Source: Dehalococcoidales bacterium
GTDB taxonomy: Bacteria > Chloroflexota > Dehalococcoidia > Dehalococcoidales > UBA5760
NCBI GenBank assembly: GCA_018399795.1
Contig: JAGYOC010000092.1
Coordinates: 1-24,135 of the forward strand
Length of the DNA: 24,135 bases
Reading direction: 5' to 3'
In this document: in pieces, positions 1 to 6,444 of the stretch
Layout of the letters: every line of letters begins with the position of its first letter
Numbering within the stretch: the first letter of the stretch is position 1
Notes under the pieces: model-generated
Database searches by the model: none
What the model saw: only the letters and a program-made list of their open reading frames with translations
Told to the model about the DNA's origin: nothing
Program-made: the position numbers and the translations under genes

Positions 1-1
1 C

Positions 2-208
2 ATTATGGTCACCGCCGCCGCTCCCGAAATACCACAGGAACTTACGGATCAGTTAAGGCCCGGGGGCAGGATGGTAATACCCGTCGGTTCGCGATATATG
101 CAGGAGCTATACCGGGTTACCCGCGGGCAAAAAAGGGGAACTGTGGAGAACCTGGGTAGCTGCCGGTTCGTGCCCCTTATCGGCAGAAATGCCTGGGATA
201 GCGAATAA
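2..208 (+). CDS. pcm: Protein-L-isoaspartate O-methyltransferase, C-terminal part (cut by window edge)
   Basis: The frame is open from the window edge to a TAA at 206-208, so this is the 3' end of a longer gene; the ATG at 5-7 is an internal Met. The motifs VTAAAPEIP, LRPGGRMVIPVG and CRFVPLIG are typical of the C-terminal third of Pcm. Pcm is a cytosolic SAM-dependent enzyme that methylates isoaspartyl residues in damaged proteins and so starts their repair. The SAM-binding part lies outside the window. The next gene starts 30 nt downstream on the same strand, so they may share a transcript. Confidence 0.85.
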   Translation: MMVTAAAPEIPQELTDQLRPGGRMVIPVGSRYMQELYRVTRGQKRGTVENLGSCRFVPLIGRNAWDSE

Positions 209-238
209 AAACGGCAACTGAATCAAGGAGGGCCGGTC

Positions 239-724
239 ATGGAACAGATAGGTCTGGCAACCCCGTACTGGATGATTGTACTGATGTGGATAAGCAGAAT
301 TGCGGTACTGGTTGCCATCTGCTCCCTCCTGGCCTGGCTCGGTATCAAGGCCCTGGATACGCTGACCCCGGAAATCAGGGAACGCGAGCGCATCGGGGAA
401 AGCCCCCTGGCCACCGGCCTTTTCATCGCCGGGTTCTTTATCCTGATCGGTCTGGTTATTCACGGCGCGGCTACCGCCCACACCGCCATCGGTGTATCCC
501 CCCTGGGCTTTATCTTTGACTTCAGAACCTGGGGGCTGGCCGCAATCAGCTTTGCTATCAGCCTCTTAATAGGCCTGGCTCTGCTGCGCATAGTGGACAA
601 ACTAACCCCTAAAATACCATTTCTGAACATAACCCGAAATCCCAACGCCGTGGGGGTCTATGTCTTTGGCTACCTCATATTTTTCGGATTGATACTGCAC
701 GCCGCCCTGACCACACCGCTATGA
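239..724 (+). CDS. DUF350-like integral membrane protein
   Basis: This 161-residue protein has four hydrophobic segments, at about residues 10-38, 58-82, 94-118 and 140-158. The two halves resemble each other: each has a short LTP element followed by a helix ending in a G-L-(V/I)-(I/L)-H-(G/A)-A pattern (IGLVIHGA, FGLILHAA). A duplicated pair of helices is the layout of the DUF350/UPF0719 family, whose function is not established. The ATG follows AGGAGGG with a good 6-7 nt gap. The stop TGA overlaps the ATG of the next gene (ATGA at 721-724), so translation is probably coupled to the exported transglutaminase-like protein. Family assignment rests on pattern recognition only. Confidence 0.7.
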   Translation: MEQIGLATPYWMIVLMWISRIAVLVAICSLLAWLGIKALDTLTPEIRERERIGESPLATGLFIAGFFILIGLVIHGAATAHTAIGVSPLGFIFDFRTWGLAAISFAISLLIGLALLRIVDKLTPKIPFLNITRNPNAVGVYVFGYLIFFGLILHAALTTPL

Positions 725-1557
725 AGAAAACCACGGCCATCGTCTTATCCCTATCCCTGTTAATAGCCGGGCTGGCTACAACACACCAGGCACTGGCAAA
801 GCCCTCCTCCGTTTTCAACGAGACGGGCGACGAGGTGTATGACGACTGGGGAATATACCGGACCAGGTCCTACGGCAGAGACGGTTTCTACCAGCTATCG
901 GAGAACTCATTCCGCCCGGTGATAGTATTCGAGAGCCTGGGCGAAGAGCTCGACATAGCCTATGAATTGGGTGAGAGTATGGCCGCAGAGTACCCCGACC
1001 GGACGGAGAGGGCAGAAGCCATCTTTCGTCTGGTACGAGACCGAGTCAAATACACTCCGGATATCGACCAGTTCCATTACGAGGAGTTTGCCCAGAACGC
1101 CGATGAGCTGGCCACCAGTATCCGCCAGAAGGGGGTTGCCTACGGCGACTGCGAGGACAGCGCCGTTCTGCTGGCGGTGATGTTCCGCGGTGCCGGCCTG
1201 CGCTCGGCTATAGCACTGGTTGAAGGCCATACGGCCGCGATGGTTTACCTGCCCGATTACAAAAAGGCAACCTCGGTTTTCGAAATGGGCGGGGAAGCCG
1301 GGTGGCTCTGGGCAGAGGCAACCGGCAAGAACAATTTCCTGGGCTGGGTACCTGCGGAGCTTACCGGTGCCAGCCTGGCCGCCTATGAAATAGGTGAGGA
1401 AGCAGTCGACGAGAAGGAACCGGCCGTCCCATCAACTGCCATCACTCCCCAAGCGGGGAGTTCCACGCCCTCATTCCGGCCTCCCGTCTTTCTCATTGTA
1501 ATAGGTATAATGTCGCTGGCGTCTATCCTGCGGCGGAGAAGTAGGCGAGCCCGATAG
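721..1557 (+). CDS. Exported transglutaminase-like cysteine protein with C-terminal membrane anchor
   Basis: This is a 278-residue protein. A signal peptide spans about residues 1-26 and ends in HQALA. The core contains Y-G-D-C-E-D-S (Cys144), E-G-H-T-A (His170) and a WLWAEA segment (Glu199). This Cys-His-acid order is that of the transglutaminase/papain-like fold, which is usually a protease or amidase outside the cell in bacteria. A Pro/Ser/Thr-rich stretch (about 232-250) leads to one hydrophobic helix (about 253-268) and an Arg-rich tail, consistent with anchoring in the membrane with the catalytic domain outside. The start overlaps the stop of the membrane protein upstream. The stop is TAG, with TAA 12 codons further on. 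The substrate is unknown. A chagasin-like inhibitor of cysteine proteases is encoded about 2 kb away. Confidence 0.75.
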   Translation: MKKTTAIVLSLSLLIAGLATTHQALAKPSSVFNETGDEVYDDWGIYRTRSYGRDGFYQLSENSFRPVIVFESLGEELDIAYELGESMAAEYPDRTERAEAIFRLVRDRVKYTPDIDQFHYEEFAQNADELATSIRQKGVAYGDCEDSAVLLAVMFRGAGLRSAIALVEGHTAAMVYLPDYKKATSVFEMGGEAGWLWAEATGKNNFLGWVPAELTGASLAAYEIGEEAVDEKEPAVPSTAITPQAGSSTPSFRPPVFLIVIGIMSLASILRRRSRRAR

Positions 1558-1617
1558 GCTATATCACCATATAGTTCAGTGCATCGACCAGGATAAATTC
1601 CGAGGCCATCCCCCGAG

Positions 1618-2583
1618 TCAAGCGATAATGCTGGAGAGGTGCTTGATGCGCCGGAGCATGTTGGGGTGACTGCTGAAAAGCTCCATCATCTTCTCCGACC
1701 TCTTCAAACTCACCGTCTTCTGGCGCAACTCGGCAAGCTCATCGTAGTCGATAGCTCCGTTCATATCCCTGTCAACCTGAGATAGTTCCTTTATTTCATA
1801 CCAGGCACGGGACGGGTCATTGAGGAAGAACGCCCGAACACCCTCAACCCGTTTCATTTCCGCACTACGCCTCAAGCGAGCGCTGCCGTAGGTCAGCTTA
1901 TAGAGGGCGGAGGCGAGGTGATGGGGCATATTGCCCAGGCGGACACTGCCCGTATCGGCGGAATACTCACGTATGCGGGAACCCCACATAACCAGGAGAT
2001 TGGTGAGAAAATAGAGTCCGAATGCACCCAGACCTATGAGAGCAGCATAGCCGGTACCCTGCCCGCGACCTCCGAAGGCACCACGCAGCATGAAAATCCA
2101 GGCTATCCAGTACATCACCAGAGGTACACCGGAAAGCAGGGTAATGGTGAGCATATCCCTGTTCTTGATGTGTGACATCTCATGCCCCAGCACAGCCTTC
2201 AGCTCATCTCCGTTCAACAGGTTGAGTATGCCCCGGGTAACACAGACACGCCCGTCCTTCCGGGTACGGCCAAAAGCAAAGGCGTTGGGTATGGAAACCT
2301 CCGATATACCGAGCCTGGGCCGGGGAATCTGTGCCTCCCGCGCCAGCCCGGCAACTGTACGGTGTAATTCCGGAGCCTCCTTTTCCGAAACCCACCTTAC
2401 CCTCATGGTCCGGGCAACTATATAGGGGCTGACCAGGTACTGGATGCCGATAAACACGAAGGCCAGAACAATATATATGGCGAAGCTTCCCGCACCCGCC
2501 CAGACACCGATCCCGGTAACCACCCCGTAAAGAATGGCAAAGAGAAACGCAACAAGCAGGAACATCCTGCCTTTGATACCCAT
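1618..2583 (-). CDS. htpX: HtpX-type M48 membrane metalloprotease with an EF-hand-like loop
   Basis: HtpX is a zinc protease of the cytoplasmic membrane involved in membrane protein quality control. This 321-residue copy shows two N-terminal hydrophobic segments (about 7-28 and 33-55), the zinc motif HEMSH (134-138), the downstream glutamate ligand in REYSAD (Glu206) and two further hydrophobic segments (about 150-168 and 178-200). The conserved HPNML-R-I ending is present. HtpX proteins are usually about 280-300 residues. The extra length lies near 252-295, where DRDMNGAIDYDE (271-282) fits the 12-residue calcium-binding EF-hand loop at positions 1, 3, 5, 6, 9 and 12. I chose the ATG at 2583 over a TTG one codon upstream because GGGGATAGTTG gives a plausible ribosome-binding site. 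The stop is TGA. It converges with the transglutaminase-like gene, leaving 60 nt between them. Confidence 0.85.
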   Translation of the reverse strand: MGIKGRMFLLVAFLFAILYGVVTGIGVWAGAGSFAIYIVLAFVFIGIQYLVSPYIVARTMRVRWVSEKEAPELHRTVAGLAREAQIPRPRLGISEVSIPNAFAFGRTRKDGRVCVTRGILNLLNGDELKAVLGHEMSHIKNRDMLTITLLSGVPLVMYWIAWIFMLRGAFGGRGQGTGYAALIGLGAFGLYFLTNLLVMWGSRIREYSADTGSVRLGNMPHHLASALYKLTYGSARLRRSAEMKRVEGVRAFFLNDPSRAWYEIKELSQVDRDMNGAIDYDELAELRQKTVSLKRSEKMMELFSSHPNMLRRIKHLSSIIA

Positions 2584-2651
2584 CAACTATCCCCGCTATA
2601 AAAATTTTGCATTCCTATTTATGTTACAACAATCTCCAGATAGCGGCCAAT

Positions 2652-2670
2652 GTCACTAATTTAATGTGAC
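2652..2670. promoter_or_regulatory. Short inverted repeat upstream of htpX, possible operator
   Basis: The arms GTCAC (2652-2656) and GTGAC (2666-2670) are separated by nine A/T-only bases, about 70-90 nt upstream of the htpX start. The symmetry and AT-rich centre fit a dimeric regulator site. Five-base arms are short, so chance is possible. Confidence 0.25.
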
Positions 2671-2711
2671 CGTCGCATCTTCTATAATTCATATCACTCT
2701 ACAACTGAAAG

Positions 2712-2742
2712 ACGAAGACCGGCGACTGTGGCCGGTCTTCGT
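2712..2742 (-). terminator. Strong 12-bp hairpin, terminator after the lipoprotein genes
   Basis: A perfect 12-bp inverted repeat (2712-2723 with 2731-2742) has a 7-base loop. On the minus strand it lies about 40 nt past the stop of the OB-fold-like lipoprotein and is followed by CTTTC rather than a long U run. It separates that operon from htpX. The stem is strong, but the U tract is weak in both directions. Confidence 0.6.
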
Positions 2743-2783
2743 TAATTACCTCAATACTATAAATTTCAGTAGTCGCAGGTGAG

Positions 2784-3170
2784 CTATCCCGTCTCCTCAA
2801 TGTCACTGGCCCAGAAATCGTTGAGCTGCCGGTACTGGCCTTCCGTCTTGAGTTCACCTGTGACCACCACCCGGTCACCGTTCTGAATACCCTCAATACT
2901 GACCGGCAGTCTCTCCGCCTGGACGTCCTCTACCATAAGGTCATACCATACTTTGACCGTTTCGCCACCGGATTCAAGCTCAAAGCAGGGGCAATTTAGC
3001 TGCCCCAGCAGGGATACCTCCCCATATACGCTGACACTCTCATCATATACCGGCGCATTCATCAACTCCGCAACGCTAATTGCCTCTGTGGTCTGCACCG
3101 GAGACTGGCACCCCGAAAAGGCGAGCAGAGGAAGTACGGCAACCAGCGTTAATAGATATCTGTATTTCAC
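2784..3170 (-). CDS. Small lipoprotein with an OB-fold-like domain
   Basis: The start is the GTG at 3168-3170, preceded by AGGAGGG at 5 nt; a longer reading upstream lacks such a site. The 128-residue product begins with a lipoprotein signal peptide ending FSGC (lipid-anchored Cys21). The mature part reads as a short beta-rich domain with SVSVYGEVSLLG, TVKVWYDL and NGDRVVVTGELK segments. This spacing is typical of small OB-fold domains found in exported bacterial proteins, though no nucleic-acid or ligand role can be read from it. Two cysteines (N-C-P-C) in the middle could form a disulfide or bind metal. The stop is TAG, with TGA five codons later. It follows the chagasin-like gene after a probable terminator, so it may have its own transcript. 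Confidence 0.65.
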   Translation of the reverse strand: MKYRYLLTLVAVLPLLAFSGCQSPVQTTEAISVAELMNAPVYDESVSVYGEVSLLGQLNCPCFELESGGETVKVWYDLMVEDVQAERLPVSIEGIQNGDRVVVTGELKTEGQYRQLNDFWASDIEETG

Positions 3171-3241
3171 ATAACCCTCCTGACAGCGCCGATCTGACGC
3201 AATACAAACCTCTCTGCCACGAAAAACCCTCCTCGAAAATT

Positions 3242-3274
3242 CAAGGGCAGGGGCGCTTGACTCCCCTACCCTTG
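3242..3274 (-). terminator. Probable terminator after the chagasin-like gene
   Basis: On the minus strand CAAGGG-T-AGGGG pairs with CCCCT-G-CCCTTG, giving 11 bp around one mismatch with a 9-base loop. It is followed by AATTTTC. It lies about 30 nt past the chagasin-like stop, so much of the upstream transcript should end here. Confidence 0.5.
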
Positions 3275-3305
3275 ACACTCACACTTTCAGCAATTCGCTT
3301 TGCCG

Positions 3306-3728
3306 CTACTTGACCACTACGGTCAGGTCGAAGGTCTTCTCTGCCTTGGTACCCCCCTCCCAGGGTTTACTGTACTCCATTGATATGCTGCTGGTACCAG
3401 GCTTTATGGCCTCGAAGGTCCAGATGGCTTCTCCACCAGCACCTACCATCTCGCTATCCGGAGCGTTGTAGGTACCGCCCTGCGATTGCAGCACGGAGGT
3501 GTCACCGACCGACTTGAGCTCCCACTGAAAACCGGTGGTTCGATTGGATTCAAGAGTTACCGTAAGTGTACCGCCCGAGGCAATCTCTACCTGCTGACCG
3601 GACTGTGATTCATCAACCGATAGCGAACTGGGTGCGGTACCGCCGCCACCACTTCCCGATGTGCAGCCGAAGAGCGCAAGCGACACCACAGCCAGCAAAC
3701 TGACCATTAGCATTAGTTTTTTCTTCAT
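3306..3728 (-). CDS. Chagasin-like (I42) cysteine-protease inhibitor, lipoprotein
   Basis: The 140-residue product starts with a lipoprotein signal peptide ending LFGC (Cys22), then a Gly/Ser linker. The mature domain carries the three loops that define the chagasin/I42 inhibitor family: NRTTGF (62-67, for the family NPTTG), GAGGE (96-100) with the following WTF strand, and KPW (121-123, for the family RPW). Members block papain-type cysteine proteases with these loops, so it is predicted to act at the outer face of the cell. It starts 24 nt after the large repeat lipoprotein, and the two look cotranscribed. The stop is TAG, with TGA eight codons on. A transglutaminase-like cysteine protein is encoded nearby, but a link between them is only a guess. 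Confidence 0.82.
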   Translation of the reverse strand: MKKKLMLMVSLLAVVSLALFGCTSGSGGGGTAPSSLSVDESQSGQQVEIASGGTLTVTLESNRTTGFQWELKSVGDTSVLQSQGGTYNAPDSEMVGAGGEAIWTFEAIKPGTSSISMEYSKPWEGGTKAEKTFDLTVVVK

Positions 3729-3752
3729 AATTCCATCCTCCTTTTCATATGG

Positions 3753-5723
3753 TTATTGCAGAAGCTCCTCAAAGTTCAGGGTAAACGTTATCGCTCCTCC
3801 GTCCGGAAGCTGCTGGCTGGGCGATGGCGTGATGCTCTGCAGTGCTCCCGGCCCGCCGGAATTGTAGCTGAGGGTATAGCTTCCCCCGGGGCAGTTATCG
3901 AATGTATAGGGCACCGAGCCGTGCGAGTCCACGTAGGGCCCGTTCAGGGTATAGCTGACGTCTCCCTCCCAGTCACTACCGTTCAGGGTAGCATTGACCA
4001 TCACCGAGCCCCTCGGCTCGGAATGGAAGTTCAGGGTGTAGGTTATGTTCCCGCCGGCGGGAAGATTCTGGGTGGGCTGCGGCGAGATGCTGATCAGGGT
4101 TGCCCCGACGGGCCCGCCATCATGATAAGTTAGGGTATAGCTGCCCGAGGGCAGTCCGCTGAAGGTATCCGGCATCGAAGTGCTGGAATCGGACACCGGA
4201 CCGCTGATACCATACCTTATTGTTCCCGAGCCCACTGCCGTCTCCCAGCTCTGGCCGTCAAGAAGGGCATTGACCTCGATGGTACCGGTTGCCTGGGAGT
4301 GGAAGTGCAGGGTAAAGGTTATGCTATGTCCGGTAGACACCGACTGCGTTGGTGATGGCGAGATATCGGAAAGGGTCGCCCCGGAAGGTCCTCCCGAGCG
4401 ATAGGACAGGGTGTAGGTTCCGGCAGGGAGATTGGTTAGCGAAAGCGGTACCGTGGTATCGGCATCCCGGTACGGGCCGCTGATATTGTAAAGAACCGAA
4501 CCGCTCCAGGACTCGCCGTCAAGAGTGGCCCTCACGTTTACCGTACTCGCCGCCTGGGAGACGAAGTTCATCGTGAAGGTCGTTCTCTGGTCTGCGGAGG
4601 TTGTCTGAGTCGGCTGCGGTGTTATGCTGGTCAGGGTCGCACCGGGAGGCCCGCCGTGGTTATATACCAGGGTATAGGTTCCCACCGGGAGGTTGTTAAA
4701 CGTTTCCGATACCGAGCCATGCGTGTCGGAATACGGTCCGTCCAGCGTATAGTTCACGCTGCCAGTCCAGGTTGAACCATCCAGCGTGGCCTTGACCCGT
4801 ATGGAGCTGGTGTTTTCGGAATGGAAGTTGAGGGTGAAGGTGGTGGTGTGTCCCGAAACCACGGACTGTGTCGGGTGCGGCGATATGCTGGCCAGGGTCG
4901 CCCCCGACGGACCACCGGAGTTGTAGCCCACCGTGTAACTGCCGCTGGCCACATTGCTGAAGGTTTGCTCTACGGAGGAGCCGGAAAATCCCTCCGGTCC
5001 GGTGACGGTGTAGTTGACCTTTCCCGTCCAGGAAGCCCCGTCCAGGGTAGCATTTACCCGGAGCGCCGTGGTGGTGCCGGTCTCGAAATTCAGGGTGAAG
5101 GTTATGGTGCCGTTTTCCGTCAGGGTTTGTGTGGAAGAGGGTGCCACATTGGAGAAGTCCACCCCAGCCGGGCCACCCGAGTTATAGCCCAGGGTATAGG
5201 TTCCTGCAGGTGCGTTGCTGAAGCTCTGGGTCGCCGAAGAACCGGAATAGGTATCCGGTCCGCTCAGGGTATAGTTGACGCCCCCGGTCCATGCCGCTCC
5301 GTCAAGAGTGGCGTTTACCACTATGGTACCGTAACCGGGCTCCGGGGGAGGTGGTGAAGACCCCGGGGTCTGGAAAGCCCAGGCCTCTGTCCAGGATGAA
5401 ACCTGACCTCCCTTGGTGGCGTTTACCTTCCAGTAATACGTCTTCGCCTCGTCAAGCTTGCCGCTGGCCACGGTGTAGCTGGGACTGGTCAGGTTGGACT
5501 CGTCGATAATCAGGTCCTGGAAGTTGCCGTGCTCCGATACCTGAAGCCGGTAGGTGGCATCGGCATAATTGCAGTCCCAGGCCAGTATCGGTGTGAGTGA
5601 AGAGACCGTGCCACCGTTGGTCGGCGTCTCCAGGTTCACGGTGACTGCCATCTCCTGACCGCAACCGGTGAGCCCGAGCAGACCAACCAGCATAAGGGCA
5701 GCGTATTTTATGTACCTTTTCAC
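3753..5723 (-). CDS. Large repeat lipoprotein: fibronectin-like domain plus six tandem domains
   Basis: I place the start at the GTG at 5721-5723 because GGGAGGT precedes it and it opens directly onto a signal peptide; an upstream start is possible. The 656-residue product has a canonical lipobox LTGC (Cys21), a fibronectin type III-like domain (about 31-118, with YRLQVS and TYYWKV), a Pro-rich linker (119-130) and six repeats of about 87 residues filling residues 132-656. Each repeat has NATLDG-x-x-W near its start, an S/N-GP turn, GTYTL-x-Y-x-x-GGP in the middle and ISPxPTQ, then ITFTLNF at the end. The repeats look like beta-sandwich modules of a surface adhesin or stalk. Repeat 5 carries a small insertion and repeat 6 lacks part of the GATL element. 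The stop is TAA. It leads a lipoprotein operon with the chagasin-like gene. Confidence 0.8.
   Translation of the reverse strand: MKRYIKYAALMLVGLLGLTGCGQEMAVTVNLETPTNGGTVSSLTPILAWDCNYADATYRLQVSEHGNFQDLIIDESNLTSPSYTVASGKLDEAKTYYWKVNATKGGQVSSWTEAWAFQTPGSSPPPPEPGYGTIVVNATLDGAAWTGGVNYTLSGPDTYSGSSATQSFSNAPAGTYTLGYNSGGPAGVDFSNVAPSSTQTLTENGTITFTLNFETGTTTALRVNATLDGASWTGKVNYTVTGPEGFSGSSVEQTFSNVASGSYTVGYNSGGPSGATLASISPHPTQSVVSGHTTTFTLNFHSENTSSIRVKATLDGSTWTGSVNYTLDGPYSDTHGSVSETFNNLPVGTYTLVYNHGGPPGATLTSITPQPTQTTSADQRTTFTMNFVSQAASTVNVRATLDGESWSGSVLYNISGPYRDADTTVPLSLTNLPAGTYTLSYRSGGPSGATLSDISPSPTQSVSTGHSITFTLHFHSQATGTIEVNALLDGQSWETAVGSGTIRYGISGPVSDSSTSMPDTFSGLPSGSYTLTYHDGGPVGATLISISPQPTQNLPAGGNITYTLNFHSEPRGSVMVNATLNGSDWEGDVSYTLNGPYVDSHGSVPYTFDNCPGGSYTLSYNSGGPGALQSITPSPSQQLPDGGAITFTLNFEELLQ
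3756..5330 (-). repeat. Six coding tandem repeats of about 260 bp
   Basis: The C-terminal 525 residues of the lipoprotein are made of six direct repeats, each about 86-90 codons. Similarity is visible in DNA (recurring stretches coding for GGPSGATL and TFTLNF) as well as protein, but the units have diverged. This indicates old duplication rather than recent expansion. Confidence 0.85.
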
Positions 5724-5903
5724 TTTTACCTCCCGTAAAATTATAATACCCCCCAAAGTCATCGGTTTAACTAAAACTATATTGTATCACGGAACCGATT
5801 TTTTTCACCACAACTGACCATAAGTGCTGGCGATTAGCCAACATTCACCTCTTGATACTTTACAATGGTGAACCTAAATATGATATAAACGAAACCCCTC
5901 CAA

Positions 5904-5925
5904 TTCTAAACATTTTCTAAACGTT
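5904..5925 (+). promoter_or_regulatory. Tandem 11-bp direct repeat, possible response-regulator site
   Basis: TTCTAAACATT (5904-5914) is followed at once by TTCTAAACGTT (5915-5925), 10 of 11 bases identical. An 11-bp period is typical of sites bound by OmpR/PhoB-type regulators in tandem. It lies about 38 bp upstream of the -35 of the plus-strand promoter. Function is inferred. Confidence 0.35.
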
Positions 5926-5963
5926 TCACTTTAACAGTATGGAGATCCCCCATTTAGCCATTA

Positions 5964-5992
5964 TTGATGCCGAAAGGCCGATACGGTATAAT
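5964..5992 (+). promoter_or_regulatory. Sigma70-type promoter for the 6042 gene and EF-G-like gene
   Basis: TTGATG (5964-5969), a 17-bp spacer and a consensus TATAAT (5987-5992) match a housekeeping promoter. Transcription would start near 5999, leaving about 43 nt before the ATG at 6042. Confidence 0.7.
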
Positions 5993-6041
5993 AGATAACC
6001 AAACATGGAATGGTAAGTGTAGCTTGTAGAAGGGGGGAGTT

Positions 6042-6389
6042 ATGGAATTCCGGAAGACCTACCACAGGGTAAACCCCGAGCTACTTTATGACGAAGTGAA
6101 GGATTTCGCCCTGAATCAGGGCTTAGACCTCGCGGAAAACAAGCTGGAAACATATACTGTCGCCGGTGATACATCCTCGTTTATTTCCCGGGGGAACCTG
6201 ACCTTCAAGTCACGGGGGAGAACCGAGAAGGAGTGCCTCAGGGTTCATATCGTTGGCTCAGCCAACGGTGAGACCAGGGTAATAGCCAGCATAGATGAGG
6301 AATTCTTTCCGGTAGAAAAGATGGACGCATTGAAGAAAGACCTGGACTATATTTTTTCCTCGTATGAAGTGACGCACCCTGAGTCATAA
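6042..6389 (+). CDS. Small protein of unknown function
   Basis: I do not recognise this 115-residue protein. The ATG follows AGGGGGGAG at good spacing, downstream of a strong promoter, and the stop is TAA, so it is probably a real gene. It has no signal peptide or membrane segment. The sequence alternates short beta-like strands (LTFKSRG, LRVHIVG, TRVIASID) with a charged helix near each end (VNPELLYDEVKDFA; KMDALKKDLDYIF). This suggests a small cytosolic alpha/beta domain. It lies 55 nt upstream of the EF-G-like gene on the same strand and probably shares its transcript. Confidence 0.65.
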   Translation: MEFRKTYHRVNPELLYDEVKDFALNQGLDLAENKLETYTVAGDTSSFISRGNLTFKSRGRTEKECLRVHIVGSANGETRVIASIDEEFFPVEKMDALKKDLDYIFSSYEVTHPES

Positions 6390-6444
6390 CCGCACTTAAT
6401 CCGGAAAATAGCACGGCGAACTATACTTAAGGAGCTACCGGTTT

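Larger units (their letters stand above)
5724..6041. other. AT-rich intergenic region between divergent operons
   Basis: This 318-nt gap has no credible gene. It separates the lipoprotein operon (minus) from the small unknown gene and EF-G-like gene (plus). It contains a strong plus-strand promoter (5964-5992) and an 11-bp tandem repeat (5904-5925). It also has a 7-bp inverted repeat (ATCGGTT at 5761-5767 with AACCGAT at 5793-5799). A TACAAT (5781-5786, minus strand) is a possible -10 for the lipoproteins, but no well-spaced -35 accompanies it. Confidence 0.6.

Noticed and set aside
3756..5330. CRISPR-like array
   Set aside because: The repeats are long coding units of about 260 bp with no short identical repeats separated by unique spacers.
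4821..5357. A 178-codon plus-strand frame opposite the repeat lipoprotein
   Set aside because: It is a shadow of the repeated coding sequence, with no ribosome-binding site or recognisable product.
5761..5806. Plus-strand terminator formed by ATCGGTT/AACCGAT followed by seven T
   Set aside because: No plus-strand gene ends upstream of it, the loop is 25 nt and the stem only 7 bp.
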